NCBI GenBank assembly: GCA_033063855.1
Contig: CP093830.1
Location: forward strand, 17,608,854-17,672,853
From: Smittia aterrima
Lineage: Eukaryota > Arthropoda > Insecta > Diptera > Chironomidae
Length of the DNA stretch: 64,000 nt
Direction of reading: 5' to 3'
Positions 31,863-45,400 of this stretch are shown one piece after another. The position numbers were made by a program, and so were the translations under genes. The first letter of the stretch is position 1; each line of letters starts with the position of its first letter. The notes below the pieces were generated by a model. That model was not told the origin of the DNA, made no database searches, and saw nothing but the letters and a program-made list of their open reading frames with translations.

Positions 31863-34800
31863 CTCCTGCGTGCTACCGAAATGGAATCGGATCAATTATG
31901 AATCTAAGCTTAAGATAAAAAAAATCAATACAGGAACTTTTTGTACGTTTATTTTAAAATCAATCTTAAGACGACTACAAAGAAGAAGAAGAAGATAAAT
32001 TGTTGTAGACATTGTAGAGTGCACGTAGCCACGAGATGAAGTGATAATTAAAACAACATTGAATTGTTGGCTAAACGAATTAGTTGAGAATTTAAAAAAT
32101 TCTTGCAAATTGTTTTTCGAACTTATTTTTTGATCATCTTAACAAACGTTAACCAATTGCTTTAATTATTCATTAAGCCACAACTCGCCTCAGCTCTGCT
32201 CTCAAGTCAAAGTCATTAGGCGTTGATTATCTGATGAAGCAAATTTCTGTCAATATTTAATGGAGTCACGTAGAGAAATCAGATCAGCCACCTCACACAT
32301 TGTGGACCATTGTGGAAATAATTTTTGTTAAACTCTTTTGTCAAAACTGAAGACGGCCATCATAAATTACCGAAGCGTTTTAGAAAGTTTCTCAATCAGT
32401 TTCTCATCGTGTAATAACACGCGAGTGCGTTAAAGAGTTTTCTACATGTCGTGGAAAATTATAAAATGATTCGATAACAAAAGAAACTCCTCGCTCGCTC
32501 GACAAAAGCGGTGGCAATAACCCGCAACGACTTTTATTTAGTCGTTTATATTAATGCCGGCTAATTGTCGCGGCAGCGTTTAAGGTTTATTGTTCTGCGA
32601 ATATTCAGCTTTCGAGCTTGAAACCGCGAGCGAGCATGTGAAATGCTGCGTGAAGATAAGTTTGGAAGTTGACAGAGTTGAGTTGATGACACGGACACAG
32701 CGAGAAACTTTCACATCACAAGCATTATAATAAAGTTAATATTACGTTTGATGAAGTACATTTTATAAATATTTATTATTATTATTTAAATCGCACGTGA
32801 GCTATGAGAAATATTTTTTATTCAAATGCGGAACTCGATTATGTAAGCCACGTGAAAATACTTTTCAGTCACATAACGTGTTATCGCTTAAACGATCACA
32901 AGAACTAATTGATACGAAAGAGTGTTTGTTCGTGCACGATGTTGATCTTGCTCACCCTGTTCGAGCATCTTCACCGTTGCTCGCCTCGTCGATTGGTTTT
33001 AAGTTTCACAGGCGAATCTCAGAAAGATTTCTACGTCAATGCGAAATCCTAAAAACAGATCTACGCGTCTATTAGCAAGTCTCGTGATCAACGGTAGCGT
33101 GTGCAAGAACGATCACATGACTCGCGTCGCAATCTTCTTCTTCTCTCAAACGATTTTGTTAATGATCAATGATGATGCCAAGAAGAGAGTTCGTTCGTGT
33201 GCACTTTCGTTATGATTAATTGACATGATTTTGTAATCTTCAATTTTGTTTCCCTCTTTCGTGTTTTGGCTTCTCTCTTATTCTGTAACTGTAAAGAGTG
33301 AGCGGCGAGAACATTCTTAGAATTTCTCAATTTTTTTTGTTTTCATCTTCTTTCGCGTTCTGTGGTCTCTTTAATTCATTTCTTTTATGTTCACGTTCAT
33401 TCTTCGGCACTTAAGTTTATCTCAATGTTTATTTATGCAAAACCACGAGAGTTAATTTTACGATTTTCATTTTCTTGCTTAGAACGTCGACGACGACGGT
33501 GAAGAGAGCAACGTTATTCAGTAAATATTTGTAGCTTAAACTCTTTGAATGGGGAATAAGAAATTTTTATTGACTTTCTTCGCGGGACGCTTCGGTCAGT
33601 TCTGTCATTCGATTGCGACACCAATTTGTCAGTCTTTTCATATTAAAGCGAAGCTCAGTGTGAGACCCGACACGCCTTTGATTGAAGCTGATCGAGAAGT
33701 CGATGAACAGCAAACCCCAAAAACGAGTTTGGTTTTTGAAAATTCCAATCGCTCAGAACGTTATTCGCAAACTTTCAAACTAACGGAGTTTTCACAAGCA
33801 GAGACCGCAGCAACTTCAACGTTAATGACGAGATTTTTATCAGTGTCGGTTGAGATAAAATAATGCAAATTTAAAACCGTCATAAAGTAATTGACTAATT
33901 TTTCATCTCTCGCTAATTTATTAAAAGTTGATGTGACTTGCATGAGAAATTTTAGCTTAGATCTTTGAAGAAATCAAGAAATCACTTTGAGATTCTTTTG
34001 TTTTCGGCGATGGAATGATCAAGACAGCAGCTCTGATTCTTCTCGTTAAGTCCCACGCTCCGATATTGTCTTGAAAACATTTTTAAGAGATCTTGAAAAT
34101 GAGTTTAAGTCGAGCAAGATGAAGAATGTGATTTTTATCTTTCAGCAGAAGCTTCAAGTGAATTTACTTTGGATCAAGTGGAAAATGAAACTTCAGATCA
34201 ATCAGAATGAGAATTTGTCATTTCACTTTACAGTTGTTTTTATGAAGAATGTTCATTGAAGATTGACTTGGTCAAAAATTATTGGAGTTCTAAGGTGAAA
34301 GTGGTTCGAAACCACTGAAAACCTTTTCTGACGCAGCGGTTTCGTATTTTTTTTTGAAAGATTTCTGACTCAAAATCTTGATGAAAATCTCGAATCATAA
34401 TCTAAAACTGTCTCATTCATTTGTCCAATTTAAATCACTTGACCATGAATTAATTATCCAAAATGACTTTAAATAAAGTCAACAGCGACAGTGAAACGAC
34501 TCATGAAATTGACTTAAAATATGAGCCAACTCGTTTCATGTCTTGAGCCGTTGCAATTCGTAACGGCTTGTTTTTCACATGACGACCTTCGCTTAAGCCA
34601 AACAGTAAATTTACCTCACAATGCGTCCCACCCGAACGGATCGGATGGGTAGAGCAGCGGCAAGAGAACGAACGAGCGGACAAATGATTCGCGATTGAAA
34701 CGAGCACAATGCATCTTCGGATGAAACGTGAGCTCCGCGAATACGGCGCTTGCGAATGGGTTGAGCAGGTCAAATTTCGACATTGGAATGCATCATCGCA

Positions 34801-37800
34801 TAGTCGTGGCTTTCGACTTCCTACCTTCCTACTCATTTCTCAGAGACATGAAACAGGTTCTCAGTTCACAAAACTTCTCAACTAACACACTTCCCCGGGG
34901 CTGCATTTTTCGGGGCTTGGACTTCTGCGTCTCGAAACTGAATAATTTAATTCGACTTCACGCCTTAATAACGTCGCTGATCATTTGATTGTGTGCCTCA
35001 TTAGGAGAAGACAAACCATTTGAATATCGCGTAATCTTTTTCATAACTCTTTTTCAACATCTCGATGTCATTTTCCTGTTTGAATTTACGACGAGACAAC
35101 GTACGGGCGATCCCAATATGAATTTAATGCCAACGACTTGTTCAATTGTGACTTTCAAAAAGAGTGAGACGGATGGGCAGTTGATTACTTAATGATTTTG
35201 AATGACTCGAAATTGCAGACATCAGAAGTTTATGGCGATGATAATTATTTTTCGAAAACTTTTCTTCTTCAATAAAAGTCGTAAAATTGAAGATTTCCCT
35301 TCAACTCTTGCCCTCGTTCGCTTGATTGGTTTTATCATCATCGAGTTAAGAGACTTCACACATTAACAAAAGAACTAATCGAGTGTTAAATGATAAGAAC
35401 TGATCTGGCCTTCATCGACATTTAACTTTCAATTGGTCTCAGAATAAATCAATTGAAGGTCGCTCGACAGATTGCGAAAGCTGTTTCGGTATCGAGAAGT
35501 GGAAAATTTGCCTTCTATCTGGAAATGAAGTGTGTAAGAACGAACAATAAGCGGTTTTGAAGTCGCGTTGGAGTCGGAACCGCCGTTCAATGCCGAAGCT
35601 TGTGGATTTTTCCAAAACGGAATCTTGCGAATTCTTGGCCTACAACTTTTATGTTAATAATCTTTTGAATAGCTTAGTGAGTTAATATCTCTCTTTAAAG
35701 TTTCTTGTGTTTGTGCATAAGTCTTCGATTTATTTGGTCTCAAATTTCTCAACTCCGAAGCACGACAATAGAAGAAACAATTGAAATTACCGACAGATGG
35801 AAATGAATCATTTTCCACAAAGATTTCTGAGGTTGAATCATTATGAAATTGCTCTAATGCACGTGCAGGTTTGCCATCGAAGCGAAAGAATGTTCGGAGA
35901 GAAAACATTAAACTTCTCGCAAAGAAGTGAAGCTCAACAAGTAAAACTGCACGGCAATCGATAAATTTCCTCATCGAGCATTTAAATCTTTCCTCTCGTA
36001 TGCTCGAGATTCCTCTCCTCTTCTCGACATTTCATTAGAAATTGAATAAATATTGCCGCTGCTGTAATGAGCGATAAATCTCCGGATGAAGTTTATGCAC
36101 TGAATAAACTTAAAGAGCGCAGTCTCGTTGTCATTTTTCTGTTTACATTTCTTATCGCAGTCGAGGGAAAATCGTGTGAAAAGTTCTCTCCGTCTTGATC
36201 TACATAAGTCGCTTCTATTCATGCATTTTTCGCATGCGAAAAAAAGTGCGAGTCATTGAGTGGCGAGCGAGAAATTGTTGCAGAACTACTCGCAATAAAC
36301 ATATCAACTCTGCGAGTTTTATTGTGGCGATTTTCTAAGACAGATTTATTACATGTTTACATTCAACGTATGCACGCTCGACACAACAAAGTTGATGCTT
36401 ATGCTACTTCACGAGTCGATAGTTTATGCTCTGTGCCGTTGAACTAATTCCAAATTGGATTTCGGAGGCTGTAATTTACACATTTGCATTGGAAGAATGG
36501 CAATGGAAGTTTTGATTGCATGTCTAACTTGTTGATTGACAAGGTACGTGATAGAAAGTTCATTTGAATTTATCTTTTGTAATGTTCAGTTATCAACTTT
36601 GACTCTTACCTTCAAATCCAATTATTTCTTGAAATAAGTATCCAAATATTCTCAACCGGATAATTCTGTAAAACATTCCAACATTTAGTTTAACTCTTTT
36701 TAAAATTGATTCTTCATGAAATAAACAGTTTCCACGATATTTTATTTTCACCGATAGACGAGCGCGGTAAGTACTGCAAAGTCGAGACCGTAAGCTTGAC
36801 GCATTGAATTAATTTAATTACACAACTTCATTCACAGTTTTTTCCTCTTCTATCAACGACGATGATAGTCATGTAACATTTTTGTGTCGCATGAGGAGCA
36901 ATGAAAATTATCTATGCATTTGATTTACACTTAAGAATGCACAACGTCATTCGATCGAGTGGCTTGAGACGATAATGAGATGGAAATTTTATGGAAATAT
37001 TTATTATCCAATGCGTTTGATGTTGGTGTGCGTGAGATGAAGACGCGCCGTGAACTTTGGATTGGCCGCATCACCGAAAATGTCGACAAAGGAATTTGTC
37101 AATCGATCGAGAACAGGTTGAGCGAAGCATAAAAATAAATCGACAAAAATACTTGACACAATTAACTCGATTCTCTCTTCCTTAAACTCTTTTTTTTTCG
37201 GTGATATTCAAAAGTCAGTCATTTAACGTTTCTGTAAAACTCAATAAATCTATAACTCGTTTCTCCACAGATTCCTCGTCTTACTTTTTTTTTATTTTTT
37301 TCGTGCCTCACTCTCTGTTTTTGGGCATACGAATAAAAAGAATCGAGTTTCTTCTTAGCTTCAATACACTTGAGTGATATTCCGAATTTTCATTTCTTTC
37401 TCGATACACGCGAGAAGGGAAAAAAGAAGAAGAAGAAGAGGAATAATAATCAAGCACAGATGAAATCTAGAGAAAGATCTAAAATCACTTTAAATCAACA
37501 GATTCATGTGTTACACTTTTCAAAGTCCGTCTGGTGAAAGAACTAACCGAAATAGTGATTATCGTAACACAATTCTTTCTCTTTTATTTTTTGATTCACT
37601 CTTCGCGTTTTGTTTTCGGGCTAAACCAAATCCGTTTAAAGAGCAATAATCAATTAATTCAACGCACTATCAATCGTCTACGCCACTCGACGAATTGCAA
37701 CATCGAGGAAAGCCAATTAAAAGAGAAATTACTTCTTTTTCCTTTAATGACAGAAAGAAATTTTTATAATTTTCTCTGCCACTTACTGTTCACTTTTTAC

Positions 37801-39495
37801 GCCGCCCGTCGTTTTACCAACCGTACCGTTTTAAAGTCTCTCGTAAACTGAACTCAACTTATAAAAGAAATGTTGAAAATGAAAGAAAACAACAAAAATT
37901 GAAGTGGATTATTGTTGTTGTGGTTGAGAGTGGTAAACTCATAAATGTATTCGATGATGATGGCTCAGAGATTGCGTTGCTTCGCCTTATTCTCATGCCA
38001 CGACTCAATGACGGAAACTTGTTACGTTCCTTGTGAATTATCTCAACTCAACATTGTTATGATTGAACGCTGTCGGCATTAAATCGAGTGGAGAACTCGA
38101 GGGAACATATGTCTATGTTGTACTCAAGCATTTCTCTCTCTGCTTAATGCTCACGAAGAAAGTTGACACGTGATAGGCTTCTCGAGCTTTTGAGTGAAAG
38201 CTGGAAAAGAACTTTTGAACTTTTCTGCAACGAAGATTTTTTTTGTGACTCAACTTGAGTCACTCAAGTTAAAATGTTTTTTTTTGTTGCTAACAAGTTT
38301 AGTTCAAGATCACATTTTAAAGTTTGCAGAATTATCATTTCAAAGACATAACTTCAGAAATATTTAAACTTCTTTAATATCAAGAGAAATCAATAAAACG
38401 AATGAATAAATTTAACTTTGCTAAGTTGAGCTTTTTTGTTTGAGTTTTTTTTGTCGGTTAAAATTTACTTTTCGTTGTGCAACTCTCTGTTAGAGTTATA
38501 GCATACATATAGTTATTCAAAATGAAAAAAAATCTGATACATAAGATCTTTAAGTTAATAAGAGAATTTCAACTCCTTTTTGTTATCGTCTCGTACAGAT
38601 CTTTGAAATGTTGCGGCGAAAAAGGGTACAACCTAGAAATTTTCCTACATTTCCTGGAAATGATTTCCATTAAATATTCTTTTTATTTTTCTTTTGATTT
38701 TCATAAAATCTTTTAATCTGAAAATCACGTCTTAAGGCTTCAAAAAAATATTTTCCTTTTATTTTGGACGAATGTCATCTGTTTTCAGCCATAATCTTTT
38801 AAAGAGGATAATTGATAAAAATAAGAATTCTCTGAATGAGAAATTCGCTGATATAAGAGGGTGGCGGGTTCGAATCCCGGAAGAAACTTCTGCTTTTTCG
38901 GATGCAATTTTTTTTTCTGAAACAGTTTAAATTAATTAAAAGTCGTATAAATTTTTAAATTCATTTATTTTCATCAACTGGGCTCTAGACGAGTTACAAT
39001 TACCCTGAGGAACTGCTGACGCTAGTTTTGGCTTCAAACTTTTGTGTTTTTTTCTTATCAGGGATGAAACATTAGAAAATTATTCTTAAATTCGCTGTGT
39101 GAGGAACTACAATATTTTTACTTTTATCTTTGCCTAAAAATAGGTCAACAATTTATTTTTGAGCAAACGATCCTTGAAAGTCATTTAAATTTACAGTTTT
39201 TCTCAATCGAATCTCGCTTCAAATGTCATTTAAACTTGCTCGACGACGACGACGTGCGACTCACTATTTACATCTACAGCTTCTCGTAGAACCTTCTTTT
39301 GCAATAAAAACAATAATAAGTTATTTAATTTATGCTACAAGACTAGTTTTGTATGACTTCTTCTTCCTTTTTCTTTCAGGATTATTTTTAAGGCTATTTC
39401 AGTTTGCGATGTGTTTAAAAAGTTTCGATGAAAAGCTTTTGAATCTGTGAAAAGCTTTCAGGACAAAAAATGTAAAATATTCTACAATTCTCGAA
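31863..39495. other. Long intergenic region 3' of labial
   Basis: About 7.6 kb with scattered short frames, none with a domain or splice support. It may hold regulatory DNA of labial or of the secreted gene. The only discrete motif noted is an isolated TFIIIC B-box at about 38868-38881. Confidence 0.5.
38866..38882 (+). promoter_or_regulatory. Isolated pol III B-box (T-arm-like)
   Basis: CGGGTTCGAATCCCG matches the B-box consensus GGTTCGANTCC with a 4-bp stem. Upstream sequence does not form a D-arm, anticodon arm or A-box, so no tRNA is called. It could be a tRNA/SINE relic or a TFIIIC-only site. Confidence 0.4.
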
Positions 39496-42400
39496 TTAAT
39501 TGGACTCTCTGCTATTCTCACTGCTGCCAGGTAGGTTTGTTTGCTCGTTGGAGTTATTGCTGTTTAGGTTGCTATTGGGCGATTGACTCATCGGCTCGGC
39601 TGGGACGAGTCCTTCTTTGATTCGTTTCTTCTGCTTCATTCTACGATTTTGAAACCAAATCTTTACCTATCAAGAAAGATTTTTGTATTAGAAGATTCAA
39701 TTTGCTTTCGAAAAGAAGAAAATTCTTACTTGTGTCTCATTTAATTGAAGAGCATTAGCAATTTCAATCCTCCTAGCTCTCGTCAAATATTTGTTAAAGT
39801 GAAACTCCTTTTCCAGTTCTGTGAGCTGTTTGTTGGTGAAATTCGTTCTTCCTGTGTTGTTGCCGTTCAAAAGAAGTGAATTGGCAGCTGAAGACGATCC
39901 TGAATTGTAATTGAAATCTGAGGAAACACAAACGTTAATAAAAGTCGAGGAAATTGATTTTAATTCTTTCATTACCCATTAAACTGTTTGTTAATCCACG
40001 GCACGGGTCGATCGATGATGGTATTGAGTACTCCTGCATGGGCGTTGTAATTTTAGGAGCTGAAAACACATAAAAAGCTCTTTTAATTGCCTTCTAATAA
40101 TTGATAATTGGTCGCGTTTCAAAGAAATATCAATTAAACCATAAAGAAGCCGTCGGGGAAAATAAAATTCAGAATTGGCATGACATCGTTCATTGTTCAG
40201 TTGCAAAGGCTTTCGTGACTAAACCGTTTTTCACATTTTATTTCTCCTTAATAAAAATATTTTCTCAAAAGAAAAATTATCAGCGAGCGAGCGCTAATTG
40301 GAATGAGAACTTTCGAATATTTTTTCGTTTCGAGTTCAGGAGAGTTATGAAATTCCTAACTCAACAAATTCATTTTCATCTCAGCAATGCGTTGCTTTCC
40401 CTTTTTTTTCATCCCTCGAAGTGATCCGTCATGTTGTCAGCTATAGAAAGAACACACATTACCCCGAAATAAAATTATTATAAGCTTGACGCACATCAGA
40501 GGAAAAATGAGAGAGAAATAGAATCGAAATAAATTAACAGCAAGAGCGCAGATGGAGCAAAATCAGAAGAAAAAGTAAACACTCATGAGCTTGCTTCATC
40601 ATAATCGTGTGAAGGATGAAACATAAAATCGATTTCTAGAGTAAGCTTATTCGATTCTTAACGAAAGGCTCGTTCCGTGAACATGAGACTTTTAGTTAAA
40701 TTCGAGAATTTTCACAGCTAATAAATCATTTGCGACTGTGAACCTTACGGAAGGTCGTTGAAGTTTTGACTAAAATATTAAATTAATCCAAGAGTCGACT
40801 AATTAATTAATTAGTCTTTGTAAAATGTCAACAAAACAAAGTCTGATCTAATTAATTCAGTCAACAATGATTGGCATATTATGAAACGCTATTCAGTGAG
40901 TTAACTCGAATGATGTTTCAAGTTTGAGCTTCGTATCTTGTCAATCGACTCAAATATTTACCTTAAAAATCATGTTTTTCGATAAAGTCGTCGAATCACT
41001 GATGAATTAGACAGAAAACTTGGGCAGACAATCATCAGAAAAAGTTTTTTGGTAACTCGTTCGACTTCAATTAATCAATTTGTTGAAACATTCTTTTTTT
41101 TGTGAGGAGCTCGTGTGTGTTGATGGGTAATTGTTGTTAATTTGTATTTCGCTTTTTTTCGCTACTTAGTGTTATGGATTAATCTTTTTTTCACCAACCC
41201 GCCAATCAATCAAAGTTATTTGGATCTTTTTCACACACTGAGGGCTTCAGTTTGAATGAGACGGTGGAAATCTTTTCTTATCTCGTTGACGTCAAGTCAT
41301 TTCTTCTCTCGCCTTCTTGTGGAATGATTAACAATTTGTTTGGGAATTAATTTCAATTAAAAATGAAACGACGAGGAAAATTTCATTTCAACAGGTTTCA
41401 GAGACATTTCTAATCAATCTTATGACTTGGCGCCGGCTCAGCGACCCAAGACAAACATTTAGCAGCTACCGGATTTAACTTTTTAGGGGAAATGCAAACA
41501 GAAAATCTGTTATCTCATGTTTAATAAGTTGCTTTACTGTTGCAGTTTGTGCAACGATCAAATAAATATTTCTTCAGGTTGACTTTCCCCTTTTCGATTG
41601 TCACCCTTTCGACGATTCGACATCCAAGCAAATGACCAACACGAGGATTAAAAGGATTGCTGACCAGTGCAAGTGACAGTTTTATTTCATTTGCAATCAA
41701 ATTGTCTTCTTACGAGCTAATTGAATTGACAACATCGACGAAAGAAATTATCGATTGGGCGCCTACGAAAGTCTCTTCTTTCTTTTTTTTTTTTGAAAAT
41801 AAAAACTTTCAAATCGGGGATTCTCTTATCAAAATGTAATCAATATTGATTTCAAGACTTTGGAAAATATTTGATTTTCATAACGACAAGACTACCGTAT
41901 ACTGTAAACTGTCAATCAAAGACTTTTTTTTCACCCGTTTGCTCGCTTCTGTAATCAGTAATAGACAAATTGATAGAGAGTGACAAACTTGTCTCTTCCC
42001 AAAAAAAATTTTTTGTTTATTTTCGACGATGATCTCAGTTTCGCTTGATATAAAAATGAGTTGTCAGGGTGCAAAGGTTTTTTTAGCCGTCGCTCATACC
42101 AAATCTAGATCTTGAACAAGAAAAATTGATAATTTCGACATTTTTTTTGATAAAGAAAAACTCATGTGAGAGAAGACATGTCGTTATCAGTCTTTTAGGT
42201 AGCTCAAACATTTCCTAAGAATTATCATTCGTCTTATCGTGTTGCGTGACTTTTAACAAAATTAATTTGTGCAATAACTCTTCACGTACTTAAGTCTCTA
42301 GCTCCCGATTATTCGCTAATGAGTGTTTAATCATGTCAAACCCTTATCTTAGCTACTTTGTGCTTGAAGGTTCATCAACGAGCATTTAAAAGACTCTTGA

Positions 42401-45400
42401 GGAATTTTTTCCGATGAATCGCGTGTGCTTAGCCGTGAGAACGTTTGGATATCAAAAAGATAAACCGGTGGCATTAACAAATAGCTCCGCGCGATTTTGA
42501 ATAAAGAAATGTATTTGATAGAAAAGAATTTTTTACGAGACTAGAGTGAAGTTTCAGGTCAGAGAGAGAAAGAGTTTTAGCCAAAACTAAAAAGAGAAGA
42601 GAATTTACATTTAATTGCAAATTTCAAGAGGCTTCTTTCTAGAAGCTCGTACAGACCCAGGTTCGAATCCTGATTTCTTTCTAAATTGTTACCTCGTTTG
42701 ATTCTTTTTTTTTTAAATATGTAAGTAGTTTTAAATATCTCTCAGCAATCCCTCAACTTTTTCCCAATCCAACAACGACGAATTGGTAAAGTAACCCGCA
42801 GCGAGTGTATCACCATTTAGAAATTAATTAATCAATTTGGAATGTCACGATCGGAGAGCGAAGGCAGCCGCAAGTGAAATAAAGAAGTTCGATTTGAAAT
42901 CCTTCAAACAAATATTTGATTTCTTTTTCTTTCTTTCTCGTCTTTTTTTTCGATTCCGACGAAAACGAGAATGTTGTAAAGTGTCTCTCGTTATTGAAAT
43001 TGACGGGAATTATGATTTCTCGACGTTCTGACTGCCTATCGCGTTCATGACTCGCTTGTTTCTTCTCCCGCTTGCTTGCTGCTTTAAACCAAACGAAGAT
43101 GACGTTTGAAAGCAGCAAGACGCTATCGTTTACTGCTTCGCCAGCCCCTTCCTCGAACTGGCTTCAGTTTAAAGCATAGAGACAAATTATTGGTGCGGTA
43201 CAAACATATCTGATCATAACAGAAAGAAAACAGATTCAGGTTTCTCCTTCAGATGCAAATTCGACTTAAAAATTTATTAACGTCACGTTTCTGGCTACGA
43301 AACATTTCAATTCTATCGCAATCGAACAATCGAAATTCTCATGAAGCCCGAAATCGCTTCATGACCTCATCATCATTCATTGCTCTGACAGATTACAGTT
43401 GCGTCAACTACTAAAGCCACTACCGAATCCTCAAAGTGTTAATTTGCTCTCGCTCTTTTGTGATTAAGCGATTAACGATCGACTCTGGCTTTTGTCACGT
43501 TCCGCGAAGTTATCGAACACAATTTATTTGCAATCACTTCGATAAACTTTATTTTAACACATTCGAACGTCATGTGAATTATTAATAAAACTTTTACGCT
43601 ATTCGTGTAATTGCTGAGGTGGATGTGATTGCGATAATTTGTTGCTGCGCTAATCAGGCACGTGACTAGTTGTTTTCTGCGGGAAATCGTTGTTTCGAGT
43701 CTTTTCGCACTCTGAAGGAAACGAACTTTTTCGATTTTTCTGTTGTATCACAGCGAATCGAAAGACGTTGAAGAAATTGAACTTTGGAACGAATGTCGTC
43801 CGTGGTCGCAAGCGTTATCAAATCGCGTTTCTACTCACGAATGATAAACTTGTTTTTCGCTAATAAAATTGGGGAAAATATTTTTTTTCGAGCAGTCGTA
43901 GCTCAATGTACTTGTGCGTTCGCGTTCGAGTGTTTTATATTGAAAAGCGACAGATAAAGTCGAGGTTTGTGTGGCTGAGCACTCCGAACATTCATGTCGA
44001 ACCCTTCTTAGACATGATGTCTCAATTGAATTCTTATCTCTGACACTTTTAACATCTTTCAGTGAATAAACATCATAAATTATTTTTCGCATCGAGCTGA
44101 TCGCGGCAAGCGAATAAAGAATTTCTTTCCTGGCAATTCCGTGATAAGCGAGAGCGAGAGACTGCTCATTACACGATTTCTCAATAAGAAAAACTCTTCG
44201 CGCGAGCGGTTGGCAATCAATAAGATTTAAATTCATTCTCGGAGACGTGGAAAAGGATTATGCAGCTCGATCTTTTCGATACAATGGAAAGACTCAATGG
44301 TTTAAAGCTCATTTATCAATTCTTGAAAATCAATATTTCCAACGACGAGAAAGCATAAGTCAGTCAATGAGATATCTTAATAAAATGAAATAATTCAACA
44401 GACTTGACACTCATTCGTTCGCGGCATACTGTTTTCGGAGAGCCGTCTCATCTCCAACCTGTGGCTTATCTCAGCTCCGGATCTCTCGTCTCAATAAAAA
44501 AAAGAAATCATTTAATTTATCTCGATGCTCCCATAACGAGTCGATGTTGTTCCTTGAACCCTTCTCGAGCATGATTTTTCAATTTCGTCAATCGTCAAAC
44601 AGGTTAATTTAGGACGAGGAGACTCACGACCGATTACATTCCAACTAATTGAGTGGAAGTTGTAAAATTCGCTGATCTAGCGTTGTCTTAAGGTTTTCGC
44701 AGTCAAAACTCTCAAACCATTTTGTATTCCTCGACTTAAAATGAGTCTGAACAAACATATTTTCGAGCTGTCGATCAAAAATATTAAATCCATGAGGCGA
44801 AACAGTATGAACCATCAGAAACACGTCTCAGGCTTAATAGAAACATCATGGAAGCCATTTTCGATTTTTTTTTCTTTATCCATCTACGATTCCACGCTTT
44901 TGTTGTTTGTGATAAATTTATTATTTCTCTCCTCGAGCAGCCGTTCATGGCAGGAACACAAAAAACTACTTGAATTTAATCCGAAACATATCAGAGAAGA
45001 AAAGAGAGAGAGAGACTGAGATGTCAGGCCTTGCATAGGCGAGAAGAATGAATTTCCCTTCCCTCCAACGAGAAGAAGTTTCTTTGTTCGCAGCAGCTTT
45101 GAGTGAAGCCTTCTCTAGCAGTTTGTGATATCACTGATAGAATAAAATGAGGGTTGAACATCAAATGCAAGTTATTCCGACCCCTCGAATTCCATGAAAC
45201 CCGTCGAGCTTACAACTAAATGAATGAAATTTGTAAAATGTTTGCTGATTATTTTCGCTTCATTGCTAACGCATCCGCCATTTCAATTCAATTTCCATTC
45301 GCAGAGTTGAGTAATAATTAATTTACAACTGTTGGAAATCAATAAGCGAGCAGGTTCGCTCACCAAAATCTCTCAAGCATTAATCACCTGCTAATTAGAA

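Noticed and set aside
38838..38890. tRNA gene at the GGGTTCGAATCCC motif
   Set aside because: No A-box, D-arm, anticodon arm or acceptor pairing could be drawn upstream. Only the T-arm is present.
42600..42680. tRNA gene at the AGGTTCGAATCCT motif
   Set aside because: A possible anticodon-like hairpin has the wrong loop size and no acceptor stem pairs, so it is kept only as a B-box.
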